A DNA stretch of 64,000 nucleotides from Marthasterias glacialis. Lineage: Eukaryota; Echinodermata; Asteroidea; Forcipulatida; Asteriidae. The position numbers were made by a program, and so were the translations under genes. The stretch covers positions 8,592,106 through 8,656,105 of the forward strand of contig OU452225.1 of the NCBI GenBank assembly GCA_911728455.2. Reading direction: 5' to 3'. Below, in pieces: positions 12,201 through 20,270 of this stretch. How positions within the stretch are numbered: the first letter of the stretch is position 1; every line of letters begins with the position of its first letter. A model generated the notes under the pieces. The model was given only the letters and a program-made list of their open reading frames with translations. It was not told the origin of the DNA and ran no database searches.

Positions 12201-15196
12201 TCTCAGTAAATCAATAAGATTTTTATTATATAGCCTGAAAAGGTGAAACAAGTGTAGTCTAGCTTTTGTAATAAATCAAATGTTCTTATTTGTTTTCCCC
12301 AAGGGTCAAACATCATGCCTGTCAAGATCACCTACTTAAAAACATCTTTCTCAAAAATCAGATAATATTGATTGCTTATTGACTTCCTGTTGGTCCGCAG
12401 GTCTGCGGAGAGTAAACGAGCACTGTGGAAAATCGGCGACATATCAGCAAACAGCGAGAGTGGTCTCTCCGGATCAATCCGTGCCAAGTTTGAGTTGACC
12501 GAGGGGCCGAGTAAGCCGGCGACATTAGCGGTCCAATTCAGCAGTGACGGAACGACGTTATCCAATCTAGACATAGAGCTACTCACCACGTCCTATAGGT
12601 TATCACTGGTCAAGAAGAGATTTGCCACAGGTAGGCTGCTGTTGGCTTGGCTGCATTTTGAACCAAGGCCCAAGTTTCAATCACACATAAAAATTTCTTA
12701 GCGCAGAATAATCTTGTGTAGCAGAAACGGGTTACCAGCCAAAATACCATATCGTAAATGACTGGTTCCCTGCTAATTTTTGCTAAGCAGACAAATTTGC
12801 TTAGCATCATTTTCTGCTTAACAGCTCTGTGAAATGGGGCCCTGTTCACAGGAGCTGCTAAACACAAATTGGCTCACTACAGAAGAAATTTTGCTTAGCA
12901 GAATTGGGTTACTAACAAAATCACAGTTATTTTTCGTAAAATGTTCTCTGCTAAGTTAATGCTAAATCATAAATTTGCCTGGACACATTTCCTACTTAGT
13001 AGAAAGCTATAAACTGTGGACACTGGATCATTACCCTAGAGTCACCCAGATAGCGGTGTCACACCCCCCTCCAAAAAAAATGCAAAAAATAAAAAATGGT
13101 TGGGGGGAAGCCAGAATCTCCAAGTGATAGTCAGCAGGTTTCATTGATTGAGGCCTTTCCAACCAAGTATTCCAACCAAGGGTGCATTCGATTAGCTTAC
13201 ACGTGTAAGTAAAACTTACACGAGAGCATTCGATTTAGCCATCACGTGATACTCGTGTCTGCCCCCGGTGTATGCCACCACAGCCCAAGCTCGCGAGCGG
13301 GTCTCTGGTGGCTGCCCGGTGTAATGACGTAGTACAGCTGCAGGCTCACGGCGGGGAACAACCTTTAACCTTAATTTTTCCAGAATGTCAAGTGAATACA
13401 CCGCAGCGTTCCATTAGCCTTGTGTCGTGGCTACCACGAGTGTAACTCCCCGGTATACACGGGGAAGCTAATCGAACGCACCCTAAAAAGCATGGACAGT
13501 TCCCACTTGACGTCACACATCTTAACGGACAATGGTACATCATTTTTAAACGCCTAACTATGCGTTATGCGTAAATACCGTATGGGGCATACAGGAATTT
13601 GATCAAATTCCTTGTATGACTGGTCGGTGAACCACTTGGCTGTGTAGAAAAAGTAGAACGCTTGACGTCAGCTCAAAGCCAAAACCCAAGTTACCCCTAA
13701 AGATGGCGTCTTTTGGGAACTATTAATGTGTTCAATATCAACCACGTCACTGAATGCGCTAACTTGACCACCAGATCTCAAGTGTTTTTGTCTTTGCTCA
13801 TGCACCCTGTGATCACCTCAGACAATCAGCAATGTTTTTTTTTCATTTTTGTTCATCTAAAACAAAAACAATTCAAACAATTAAAGCCCCTACTCAACAT
13901 TGGTACACTGTCTGTAAATGCTTCCATTCTTTGCACAAATCAAGATACATGTAATAAAACCAACCTGTGAAAATTTCAGCTCATTTTGTTGTTTCATTTG
14001 CGAGAAAACAGTCAAAATGCATTCAGCATGTTTTAATGCATTCTTAGGAAGAGTTTTGGTTCCTACATGAGACGAAAATTTATTTTGGATCTTATTTAAT
14101 TTCTTCTTCAAAAACGATAACACTTCAGGCAGAAATAATTCAATGAAAGTTTCTACCATCAATATTGTTATACCATGTAAGGTATGTGTAAATTTGTGAA
14201 CATTTATGTTTCTCTTTCTTACCAATGTTGGGCTGGGGCTTTAAGGGAATAATGTTTTAAAGGTTAGTTGAATGATCTCGTCCTAAGTGGTCTGTTTTGC
14301 TTCAGGTAGAGCAGGGCTCATAATTTATACTTGACCGCTGGCCGAGGCCAGTGATTTTAGCGTCAGGGGGGCCAGTAAAGTCAAAACCAATGTTGGCTTT
14401 TAGTTTGATAAATATCTTTCTGATCTGTTGAGTGTCAAAGTAAACTTAACCCATAAGACAAATGAGATCATTCTTCTCTTAGTGCTTGTTCACATAAAAA
14501 CAGTTTATTGACCCCTTGCACTGACGTCACAGGTGGCTTTTGTCTGCCACGCTCGCCATTTTGGGAGTCAGATTGCACGTACAAAATTATGGTGAACGTG
14601 TAAAAGCTGTGTTGCGTGAGCAACTACACTGTATAACAAACGGAGACATTGACTCCCAAAACGGCGCAACCAAGATTATTGTGATGGTGACGACAGGTGA
14701 AACTGTGGAGATCCTTTTTTTCTCATTTTGATTCTGATCTTGTAAAAAGATTCTGGTGCAGTTAAAAAATTTTGAGCCCTCAGTCTTGTGGAGATTCCCG
14801 TCGAATTTCGAGCCCTGGTATAGCCTTTTGGGAATGTGATGGAGTCTGGGGTAATCTTGATTTGGGGGGGGGGGGGGGGGCCAATAATATTAGGGTTTAA
14901 TAGATAAAATATGTGGATTAAAGTGGCTGTATCGTCATGATTATAGCAGTAAATGGAGTAATCCAGTTACTACACACGCATGCACGCTGGCGGTCACATC
15001 ACAGTTTGACAAAGACGTCACCCATTCTTAGTGGTTTTTTACCACAAGGGCACGCGTGTGCAGTTTCTGGGTGAGAGTTCATCTTTCCATGCACAGCCAC
15101 AGTCCCTTTAAGTGACCCTGTGATTGACTGAAATTGATGATTTTATTATCTTGATTGTCTTTTTCTGCTATAGGTAAATACCTGTCCGAGAGCTAA
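6075..15196 (+). CDS. FCHO: Muniscin endocytic adaptor (FCHO/SGIP1 family), 3' part with complete mu-homology domain
   Basis: Spliced gene read from seven exons: 6075-6227, 6905-7110, 8483-8638, 10046-10178, 11079-11281, 12401-12630 and 15174-15196. All introns are GT-AG, the phases agree, and the sum is 1104 nt (367 residues plus TAA). Residues 1 to about 95 are a Pro/Ser/Thr linker with a PxxP stretch (APTPPPRS). The mu-homology domain then runs from [17 protein letters not shown] to the C-terminus, with family hallmarks [57 protein letters not shown] and [14 protein letters not shown]. Muniscins act early at clathrin-coated pits on the plasma membrane; the linker activates AP-2 and the mu-homology domain recruits Eps15/intersectin scaffolds. 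The F-BAR domain that would separate FCHO from SGIP1 is not in the window, so the paralogue is uncertain while the family is secure. Length and domain end match the family. Confidence 0.9.
6327..6365 (+). CDS. FCHO: Candidate 39-nt microexon of FCHO
   Basis: A pyrimidine-rich acceptor (CTCCCTCGTTAG) is followed by 13 open codons reading [13 protein letters not shown] and then the donor ATG|gtgagg. Its phase is 0-0, which fits between exon A (ends phase 0) and exon B (starts phase 0). It may therefore be included or skipped without shifting frame. It lies only 99 bp after exon A. The charged peptide differs from the Pro/Ser linker around it. Recognised from splice signals and reading frame only. 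Confidence 0.5.
6905..7110 (+). CDS. FCHO: FCHO exon B: linker end and start of mu-homology domain
   Basis: Begins TCG CCC after TTTGCAG and ends at AA|gtaagt with two bases left over. It encodes [20 protein letters not shown], a Ser-rich stretch, then [10 protein letters not shown] and [19 protein letters not shown]. The last motif is the family-typical first strand of the mu-homology domain. The track shows an apparent ORF on the opposite strand here, which is only its shadow. Confidence 0.9.
7521..7570 (+). repeat. 3' tail fragment of the tRNA-Ser-like SINE
   Basis: GAGTATACAGTGTTTATTACACA followed by GGGTGTCGGGTAAAA-type sequence matches the tail of the SINEs at 17930 and 45355. The tRNA head is absent, which is usual for a 5'-truncated or decayed copy. 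Confidence 0.6.
7598..7740. repeat. TTAGCAGAAA/GGTTACCAG repeat family, copy 1
   Basis: TTTAGCAGAAATAGGTTACC, then a GGTTCCC-GCTAAT-TTTGCTAA block and AACAGCTTCATGAA. The same order of motifs recurs at 10506, 12688 and 12843, and related ends occur at 21893. Non-coding dispersed element, probably a MITE. Confidence 0.65.
7760..7860. mobile_element. Small inverted-repeat element
   Basis: GAGCTGCCAACT at 7760-7771 and its exact complement AGTTGGCAGCTC at 7849-7860, with a second inner palindromic block (CTCC-GAGAATG). About 100 bp, non-coding. Confidence 0.6.
8483..8638 (+). CDS. FCHO: FCHO exon C: mu-homology domain, [13 protein letters not shown] block
   Basis: Acceptor TTTCATTTGTAG. The first base completes a Lys codon carried over from exon B. 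Encodes [19 protein letters not shown] through [12 protein letters not shown], closely matching the muniscin consensus. The donor ACCAA|gtaaga is itself the first unit of a degenerate tandem repeat in the following intron (see that entry). Confidence 0.9.
8631..8885 (+). repeat. Degenerate 19-24-bp tandem repeat beginning on the exon C splice donor
   Basis: Successive units read ACCAAGTAAGAAT, CCCAAGTGAGAAT, ACCAAATGAGAAT, CCACATAAGAAAG and so on. They end in two nearly identical units (CCTTAACATAAGAAAGAATG). The first unit contains the last exon C bases and the true donor. A second GT donor-like site lies 21 bp on (8660), but using it would bring in an in-frame TAA at once. Confidence 0.7.
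9105..9885 (+). repeat. Old tandem duplication, two units of about 412 bp
   Basis: TTGTGTAATC starts at 9111 and again at 9523. Order is then shared throughout: CTTTGTCCTTT, GGATTAT, GCTTCCACC, TTTTCTC-AT-GAGAAACAA, TTTGTGCCAGCG-TAC and AAAGAAAAATGATTC-GGTAAT. By eye roughly two thirds of positions agree. The open frames inside are not conserved between the units, so I do not call it coding. Confidence 0.75.
10046..10178 (+). CDS. FCHO: FCHO exon D: mu-homology domain, NVDILKYQ block
   Basis: Acceptor CGCTCACAG. The first T completes an Asn codon, then [20 protein letters not shown] and [13 protein letters not shown] follow. The donor CAG|gtaaca is phase 0. Human relatives carry AASYYNVDVLKYQ at this point. 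The insert-like [11 protein letters not shown] replaces a slightly different loop in vertebrates. Confidence 0.9.
10403..10491. mobile_element. Short palindromic MITE (TTTCACAAA ends)
   Basis: TTTCACAAAGCGCTAGGAC is answered by the complement GGGACTAGTTTTGTGAAA within 90 bp. The middle is several copies of ACTAGTCCTA. No coding capacity. Confidence 0.7.
10506..10690. repeat. TTAGCAGAAA/GGTTACCAG repeat family, copy 2
   Basis: Carries GCAGAAACAGGTTACCAGCC, then GACTGGTTTCCCTGCAAAT and AACAGCTTAAAGCTTTATGA, in the same order as at 12688. Confidence 0.65.
10780..10935 (+). repeat. Fragment of the tRNA-Leu SINE, long-tail variant
   Basis: CTGTAGGTCCTGTTTACTAG, GTAGGGACTTATCG, ATAGCCAGCACC and CAACAGTGATTAAGTT match, in order, the reverse complement of the copy at 59458-59812. 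The head is missing. Confidence 0.6.
11079..11281 (+). CDS. FCHO: FCHO exon E: mu-homology domain, VPVDGGVT block
   Basis: Acceptor TTTACAG. Encodes [20 protein letters not shown], the [12 protein letters not shown] strand, and [18 protein letters not shown]. The donor TG|gtaaga splits the conserved Trp codon shared with exon F. The exon carries one perfect CRE palindrome (TGACGTCA, 11153-11160) as coding sequence. Confidence 0.9.
11382..11800 (+). mobile_element. tRNA-Leu-derived SINE
   Basis: Head ACTCGAGCTCTGG, then a decayed B box (TTTTGAGTCCCGGTCTTGAC). The family body follows: AAGACACTTAACCATTATT, GGGACGTAAAGCC, TGTGTTGTGTAATG and AAAGAACCCAGTACAC. The tail is GGGATAAAGTGCTATATAAG with ATTAGTATTATT. 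The tRNA head resembles Leu(CAA), better preserved at 18167. No LINE partner is visible. Confidence 0.75.
12401..12630 (+). CDS. FCHO: FCHO exon F: mu-homology domain, C-terminal core
   Basis: Acceptor TGGTCCGCAG; the first G completes Trp. Encodes [20 protein letters not shown], then [20 protein letters not shown] and [13 protein letters not shown]. This is the best conserved stretch of the domain. The donor ACAG|gtaggc leaves one base. Confidence 0.92.
12688..13020. repeat. TTAGCAGAAA/GGTTACCAG repeat family, copies 3 and 4 in tandem
   Basis: Copy 3 runs to about 12842 (GTAGCAGAAACGGGTTACC, GACTGGTTCCCTGCTAAT, TTAACAGCTCTGTGAAATGG). A second, more decayed copy follows at once (GAGCTGCTAAACAC, TTTGCTTAGCAGAATTGGG, AAATTTGCCTGG). 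Confidence 0.65.
13179..13484. mobile_element. MITE with 20-bp terminal inverted repeats (GGGTGCRTTCGATTAG)
   Basis: Left end AGGGTGCATTCGATTAGCTT; right end is the complement of AGGGTGCGTTCGATTAGCTT. 306 bp, CpG-rich interior with ACACGTGTAAGT and CACGAG repeats, non-coding. Ends of this type are seen in PIF/Harbinger- or hAT-related MITEs; I did not identify a clear target duplication. Confidence 0.85.
13497..13721. mobile_element. MITE, AGTTCCC ends, CRE-bearing
   Basis: CAGTTCCCACTTGACGTCA at the left; GATGGCGTCTTTTGGGAACT at the right gives the inverted AGTTCCC end. The family is confirmed by an opposite-orientation copy at 17098-17318. Two TGACGTCA sites (13509, 13663). Non-coding. Confidence 0.75.
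13881..14244. mobile_element. Full-length TTAA-flanked MITE (AGCCCCAGCTCAACATTG family)
   Basis: TTAA on both sides. Left end AAGCCCCTACTCAACATTGG; right end is the complement of AAAGCCCCAGCCCAACATTGG. 364 bp, non-coding. TTAA targets fit piggyBac or Kolobok transposases. Other copies: 37148-37437 (internal deletion), 1992-2195 (partial), and diverged remnants near 510-650 and 22370-22430. Confidence 0.85.
14507..14715 (+). mobile_element. Non-autonomous element, GGGAGTC-hairpin family
   Basis: GACCCCTTGCACTGACGTCA, then TTTTGGGAGTCAGATTGC and its partner ATTGACTCCCAAAACGG, ending CAACCAAGATTATTGTGATG. Matches the copy at 3304-3512 in opposite orientation. A short upstream ATG frame here is only this element. 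Confidence 0.75.
14921..15113. mobile_element. MITE, TGGCTGTA/CAGCCACA ends
   Basis: AGTGGCTGTATCGTCATGAT, ATCCAGTTACTACACACGC on the left are answered by GTGTGCAGTTTCTGGGTGAG and CATGCACAGCCACAGT on the right. Related to the better preserved copy at 18628-18845. Confidence 0.7.
15174..15196 (+). CDS. FCHO: FCHO exon G: last seven codons and stop
   Basis: A strong tract (TCTTTTTCTGCTATAG) precedes GT AAA TAC CTG TCC GAG AGC TAA. With the carried-over G this reads GKYLSES, aligning with the usual muniscin end GKYLAD-. The intron before it is the longest one in the window's part of the gene (2.5 kb) and is full of MITEs. The 3' UTR begins here; I could not place its poly(A) site with confidence. 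Confidence 0.85.
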
Positions 15197-15404
15197 CATC
15201 GAAATAACGTCACCTTTCACAACTGCCTTGATACTCTACATCAATCTTCATCCAACCCAAGCTAAGGTTTTAGCTTTTTCCTTCCTTGATGTACTAACGG
15301 AATGGCTTCTTTGGACCCTTTTGCAAAATGGACATCTCTGTAGACCTGTCACCTGTCACTTAATTCTCACGATCATCCAGTGCACAATTTTGGTCGAGGG
15401 TAAT
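15197..15404 (+). other. FCHO: Probable start of FCHO 3' UTR
   Basis: Follows the TAA directly. No repeat is recognised here. The apparent ORF at 15228 overlaps this UTR and shows no family features. Confidence 0.45.
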
Positions 15405-15500
15405 GCCTATTTCTCCAGAAGATGATCAGAGCCGACTGATTGATCCATCAAATTGTTCACACCACCGGTTCTTTCCAGAACCACTGTAGCTTAAAAAGAG
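15405..15500 (+). repeat. Second copy of the histone-stem-loop repeat
   Basis: CAGAAGATGATCAGAGCCGACTGAT-type lead, AATTGTTCACACCACC, then GGTTCTTTCCAGAACC at 15467-15482, then ACTGTAGCTTAAAAAGAGAG. The purine run after the loop resembles the histone downstream element bound by U7 RNA. It lies inside the likely FCHO 3' UTR, in sense orientation. Confidence 0.65.
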
Positions 15501-15747
15501 AGATTTCATCACGCCGCCTCATAACCGCAAACCTTTAGTTTTGAGATTTAGAGCTGAAGAGCCGAAACCAGTCGCGCTTCATTCTAGTCTTCAGAGTTTA
15601 AACATCTAGATGATAGAATACTGCGAACCAGAGGACTGTGATCAATTGGGGACATTTTTTTATGATATGAATCACACAGTTATTACAAACTTAATCTCCC
15701 CGTTTTTCTTCTTTTTAATCTCAAAGCATACTACTGTAACACATCCT

Positions 15748-15870
15748 GTTGGTAAGTGATGATGACGTTTTGGAGCCGGAAGTGCGATGTAAATGAATGG
15801 TATACATACATTAAACATGAACATTTACATTGCACTTCTGGCTCAAAAACGTCATCACATACCAACAGGA
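15748..15870. mobile_element. Foldback element, arms about 45 bp
   Basis: CCTGTTGGTAAGTGATGATG at the left is mirrored by CATCACATACCAACAGG at the right. Inside, GACGTTTTGGAGCCGGAAGTGC-like sequence pairs with GCACTTCTGGCTC. The central loop contains two similar ACATTTACAT-type stretches. Confidence 0.8.
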
Positions 15871-16058
15871 TAGTGATGGACTTGATACCTTATGGCCAAA
15901 TAATTTATAGGAATATATCACGAAATGTAATATTTACATTGGATTTGATTAACATGCCAAAGATATATCTAATTGGTCTTAGAACAAAGTGAAAATTATC
16001 AGTGCTTGTTCAAAATTGTTGCTTGTTCTTAAAAGCAAAATGTGAAAAAAACGCTACA

Positions 16059-16400
16059 CTATAGAATCCAAGAGCCTGGCTTTACTGTGAAGATAAGTAT
16101 TGTAGAGTAAGAATCTTTCATATGTTTGCTTCCAGTGTTCATCATAACACACAAACTTTTTCCCCGTAATGGAGATGGACTTTGTAACAGAGTAATTAGT
16201 TTATGGTCAAGTCGGTACCCACAATTTTCATAGAGCTGCTGGGCTGTGTTGCTTGGTGAATGTGTCCTCAAAGCAAAAAGCGTGCAGGAAACCAGCCACA
16301 AACAGTATGCTCTACATGGTGTTTTGGCTGGTAAACTTTTGTAAAACAAGATTTTTCTGCACTAGGAAAATGTGGGTGCTCATCAGCTCTATGAAGTCAG
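16059..16400. repeat. Diverged repeat with AGAGCTGCTG / AGCTCTATGAA motifs
   Basis: GAAACCAGCCACAAACAGTATG and TTTTGGCTGGTAAAC recall the GGTTACCAGCC family in inverted form, and TCATAGAGCTGCTGGGC pairs with ATCAGCTCTATGAAG. Heavily decayed, so assignment is tentative. Confidence 0.4.
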
Positions 16401-16693
16401 CCCTCCTATATACTATGTAAGTCTGCTTGAATGTTTGGTTGTGTACTTGAATGTGGCTGCGGCTGTGGGCTTAGCTTGAGCGTCACATGATTATCCATTG
16501 AAGATTAGGACGTCCATGGCACGGCTGCAGCCCGAGAAGTAGCCGTCAATTTCCGACGCAGCCTTTGGTGCCGTCAAAGCATTCATAATGTTCACAGGTT
16601 TACGCAATGTATCGGCAAATGTTCCCAAAAGTGTTTGAATGCGTGCTAGACTTGCACAGTCTATTGATGAGAATTAAGAACTGTCAGAATTAG

Positions 16694-16901
16694 TAAACCC
16701 TTCTCAGTTGACGTCACTGTTTTAGCGTCACTGGAGTACTTACACGCGCACGCCATGCGTATAAGTTACTAGAACTGCACGAACGTGTGCTAGAAAACGC
16801 AACGCTGGATAAAACTACCGTTTGTAATGTACATGTGCGTACTCAAGCATGGCAGACCTCCCACTTTGCTATAGAAATGTCACGTCGGTGAGAAGGGTTT
16901 A
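16694..16901. mobile_element. MITE, TAAACCCTTCTCA ends
   Basis: TAAACCCTTCTCAGTTGACG on the left pairs with CGTCGGTGAGAAGGGTTTA on the right, 208 bp in all. CpG-bearing and non-coding, with a CRE palindrome at 16709 next to the left end. Confidence 0.85.
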
Positions 16902-16922
16902 TGGGCTACAGATAGTTCCCAA

Positions 16923-17098
16923 TAGACTTTTATCATGATGCGGCCATCTTGATTTTCTCCCATTCAAACCAATGTAACCAAAACGAGGCTGGAAGGGCAA
17001 ATAGTCTGGTTCCTTTTTGTACAATGAATATTAGTATATATTACTGTTATTGGATACAGGGAACATGACCAAGATGGTTGCAGCATGATAAAGGTCTA
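16923..17098. mobile_element. TA-flanked MITE (TAGACCTTTATCATG family)
   Basis: TAGACTTTTATCATGATGCG and GGCCATCTTG at the left are mirrored by CAAGATGGTTGCAGCATGAT AAAGGTCTA at the right. TA at both ends suggests a Tc1/mariner-type mobiliser. Other copies: 20484-20656 (start of the tandem array), 41615-41767, 57142-57349. Confidence 0.8.
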
Positions 17099-17318
17099 TA
17101 GACGCCATCTTTACAGGCAACTTGGGTTAGGGCTTGAAACGGTGTCAAGCGCTCTAACTTTGCTACATGGCCACGTGGTTCACCAACCAGTCCTGCAAGG
17201 ATTTTGATAAAACATCCTGCGGTATTTATGCAAAACGCATAGTTGTGTGTTAAAAAATGATGATCATTGCCCGTAAAGATGGCCGACTTTACACTGCATG
17301 ACGTCAAGTGGGAACTGT
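17098..17318 (-). mobile_element. MITE, AGTTCCC family, second copy
   Basis: Opposite orientation to 13497-13721: AGACGCCATCTTTACAGG, AACTTGGGTT, CTTGAAACGG, GTTCACCAACCAGTC and ATGACGTCAAGTGGGAACTG. Its left end is cut exactly where the neighbouring TA MITE ends, so one inserted into or beside the other. Confidence 0.75.
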
Positions 17319-17319
17319 C

Positions 17320-17925
17320 TGTTGTAGCCCATGGTGATACTTTCTACGAGAATGCACAGATTTATTGCTATTTATCAATTAACTCCTGCATTAAACGAAA
17401 GAAAAAAAATACTTAAAACTGAATACACTGAAATTATAGTCAAAATTTAACAAATTAATTGTAGATAACATAACCAATCATAGCTGCTTTAGACTGTACA
17501 TCCTTAATCCTCTACTGTAAATATTGCAGATGCATTCGGAGGAACCAGAATTGTTGAGATAAGATATTTTTGTACATAAAAGGGAGAAATGGAAAGAATT
17601 GAGTCTTAAGACGGTTTAGGATCTAAAAGTTGATCTGCTTTGATTCAAGGGCCAAGTATTGCACTCTGTAGTTTTCAAAGCCTTCTATTGATTTTTATCA
17701 TATTTTCATCACACTTTCATCATTCAAATGTCTTTGAATTTCTTTCATCCATGCTAATCCAATGGAACCCACAAAGAGGCTGGAAGGAATTAGTCTGGCC
17801 CCTGTGTTAGTGGAAATTGGTGTCCATGCTATGACTATAGGATGCCGTGCTACAGAGCTGCTTGGCACATTTTTTTTATGCACTTTGAAAAATTTTGCAT
17901 AGCAATACCCACTGCTGGTTATGGG
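17320..17925. other. FCHO 3' flank, nothing recognised
   Basis: AT-rich, no gene or repeat recognised. Confidence 0.4.
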
Positions 17926-18110
17926 ATTCGAACCGGCCTTATCAAAATGGGCGCACTCGATGGTCTAGTGGTTGAGACATCTGCTCTAGAATGCATGGTT
18001 CATGGGTTCACATCCCACCCAAGTAGCCTTTGGATTATCTTTTTTTCGTAGGACTGCCAAAAGTATACAGTGCTTATCACACATTGGTGTAAGGGGTGAA
18101 AACGACAATA
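17926..18110 (+). mobile_element. tRNA-Ser-like SINE
   Basis: Head CGATGGTCTAGTGGTTGAGA, CATCTGCTCTAGAATGCA and a B box-like GGTTCATGGGTTCACATCCC, then the family tail: AGGACTGCCAAAAGTATACAG and TTATCACACATTGGTGTAAG. The anticodon-loop sequence CTAGAAT suggests Ser(AGA) but there is no long variable arm. More copies lie at 45115, 45355, 47595, 57838 and 62280. Confidence 0.7.
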
Positions 18111-18166
18111 ATATTCCTTATCTACGATGCAATTATTAATTTTGCTATGTTTTAGGCATATTTGGC

Positions 18167-18330
18167 GTGTCATGGCCAAGTGGTTAATGCACCGGACTCA
18201 AGCTCTGGTGGCTGAGTCATCGGAGTGTGGGTTCGAGTCCCGGTCATGACACTTGTGTCCTTGAGCAAGGCACTTAACCATAATTGCTTCGTAAAAGTTG
18301 GGGAGTTAGAGCCTTTTGCTCTACCAGCCA
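18167..18330 (+). mobile_element. tRNA-Leu-derived SINE, best-preserved head
   Basis: The tRNA part runs 18168-18251. The acceptor stem TGTCATG pairs exactly with CATGACA. An A box (GGCCAAGTGG), an anticodon arm with ACTCAAG loop (CAA, Leu), a long variable arm, and a B box (GGTTCGAGTCCC) follow. It continues into CTTGTGTCCTTGAGCAAGGC and ACTTAACCATAATTGCTTCG, shared by the other copies. Hence a SINE rather than a tRNA gene; the 3' half is replaced or lost. Confidence 0.8.
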
Positions 18331-18627
18331 GGCTTCTGATAGATGATACCCAAGCCTACATCCTTACAGACTGTAAAGTGGGTAACCCTGTTTCAGCCCC
18401 AGGAGCACACCTCGGGTGGCTTATTGGCCTTGTGTGTCTGGCGACTTCCATAAAAATAAAAAAAATATTTACTTTCACAAAGTCTGTAAAATAGGAGCCA
18501 TATTTGTCACCAACTCCATGCAGTAGCACAAATGTAAGGAACAGTTCAAACTCGGTCAAACAGCTGTTTGCTGGAACAACCTGTCTGCAGGAACAACACG
18601 TTGATGAAGGGAACTACTTTCTAGGAG

Positions 18628-18845
18628 GGCTGTCGCCATGATCGTAGCAGTCCTGTGGCTGTACATGGAATAATGACCTCTAACCCAGTTACTGCACACG
18701 CGCCTGTTCTGGCCGCCACATCACGATATATTACTGACGGCTCCGATTATGATGTGATTGCCAGCGTGCGCATGGTGTGCAGTAACTGGGTTAGAGTTCA
18801 CAATTCCATGTACAGCCACAGGCCTGCTGTGATCATGACAACTGC
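18628..18845. mobile_element. MITE, TGGCTGTACATGGAA ends
   Basis: CCTGTGGCTGTACATGGAAT, TAACCCAGTTACTGCACACG at the left are mirrored by GTGCAGTAACTGGGTTAGAG and ATTCCATGTACAGCCACAGG at the right. The arms are nearly perfect, so it is younger than its relative at 14921-15113. Confidence 0.85.
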
Positions 18846-19386
18846 CCCCTCCCCCTTAACCCCAACTCCCTTGAGTGAGTAACTGGGATCCCGTTCCTCT
18901 ATCACAACAAAATCCAACACCATTTGGAGAACTCAACATCCCAAACTGTTGGACTCTGTGGCTCAGATTTGATCAGGATCGTAGAAGGAATACACACATT
19001 GTTTGAACAGAGAGGCAGTAACTGAATTAATCTTAATTGTAAGAATCAAGTCCCCCATTCCAGCCGTTTTTATTTGAATAAGGGGGGTGGAAATGGAGTG
19101 GTGGTCACTTTCTGATGTACAAATACAACTAGCTGTGGCCACCATTTTTATGCAGTTAATTTATGAAGTGTTTATGAAATGATGTAGTTATATATTTGAT
19201 TCATATGTTTTATATATAATATGTGTATATATTATAATGTTATGAAAAAGTATGTTATGTTTCCTTTATGTTACACATGTAAAGTACGACTTTATATGAT
19301 TTAACTCCTAAAACAATGTAGTTAGGCAAACTTTTTAGTGAATATTTATCCAGTGTATCTTTGATAAGTTGTTGTAAAAGTGATTG
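18846..19386. other. Intergenic, nothing recognised
   Basis: Simple AT-rich stretch (19180-19260) with TATATA runs and no gene. Confidence 0.4.
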
Positions 19387-19617
19387 GCCGTGTTCAGACA
19401 GAGTGGCTGTGGCTGTGGCTGCAGCTGTAATGTTAAAGAATAGGTGGATGCAGTGATTAGCCATAGCCACAGTCCATACTGTCAATTTGAACACAGTCCT
19501 AGGCCGTGCCCGAATTGATTGCTTGGACAGTGGCTATGGCTAAGGCCTATTCTTCAACATTGTCACTGCAACCAAATGACCATTGCCGTAGCCAAGGTCA
19601 CCTGATTTGGACACGGC
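19387..19617. mobile_element. MITE with GGCTGTGGCT subrepeats
   Basis: GCCGTGTTCAGACAG on the left is answered by TTTGGACACGGC on the right. Inside are GTGGCTGTGGCTGTGGCTG and its inverted partners AGCCATAGCCACAG, GTGGCTATGGCTAAGG and GCCGTAGCCAAGG. Two nested hairpins in about 230 bp. Confidence 0.7.
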
Positions 19618-19737
19618 ATTATTCAAAGATAAATCTGTACTGTATTTTGTAGTCCAGTACCCTTATATATGCACAGTAAGAATACACATGAAGTGACTCA
19701 CATCTTCAAAGGCACCAGACTGTAGGCCTACAACATT

Positions 19738-19989
19738 TGTGACTCAGCCTGTGTAAATGAGACACTTTGAGGTAAAAATTTAAGTCCAAATTTCATCATG
19801 TAGGGCATCTTCCAAGGATTAAAAAGACACCACACTGACCTCTACAGAGTTGACTGTTCTGGATTGGAACCGTAAACTCTGTAGAGGTCAGTGTGGTGTC
19901 GTTTTAATCCTTGGAAGATGCCCTACATGATGAAATTGAAATTTACATTTTTACCTCAAAGTGTCTTATTCACACAGGCTGAGTCACAT
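19738..19989. mobile_element. Near-perfect long foldback element
   Basis: Arms of about 110 bp with a 25-30-bp loop. TGTGACTCAGCCTGTGTAAA, AGACACTTTGAGGTAAAAAT, CATGTAGGGCATCTTCCAAG and CCACACTGACCTCTACAGAG are all repeated in reverse complement on the right. Only scattered mismatches, so recent. No ORF. Confidence 0.9.
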
Positions 19990-20270
19990 TTTTTATAGAT
20001 TCATAATACTTTGTTTAAAATCACAGCATTTGGGGCTTGACTTCATTTTAGACATTTCGAGGGGTTGGGTTCTCGGGTCTGTGAAGAGAGGGTGTAAGGA
20101 GAGTTTTAAATGGCAGGTAACGAGGTTTTGCTTTAGAAAAGGCGTGGCCATCATTGGCGGATCCATGGGGTGCTAAGGGGGCTGTAGCCCCCCCCCCCAC
20201 ACCCAAATCGTAAACAAAAAAATTAAATGTGACTTTTTAAATGAGTCATTAGTATGTTACATTTTGGTAA

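Noticed and set aside
12332-12589. Minus-strand ORF of 85 codons over FCHO exon F
   Set aside because: It is the antisense shadow of a well-supported coding exon.
18168-18251. Stand-alone tRNA-Leu(CAA) gene
   Set aside because: The tRNA fold is good but it continues into the SINE body shared with other copies, so it is a SINE head.
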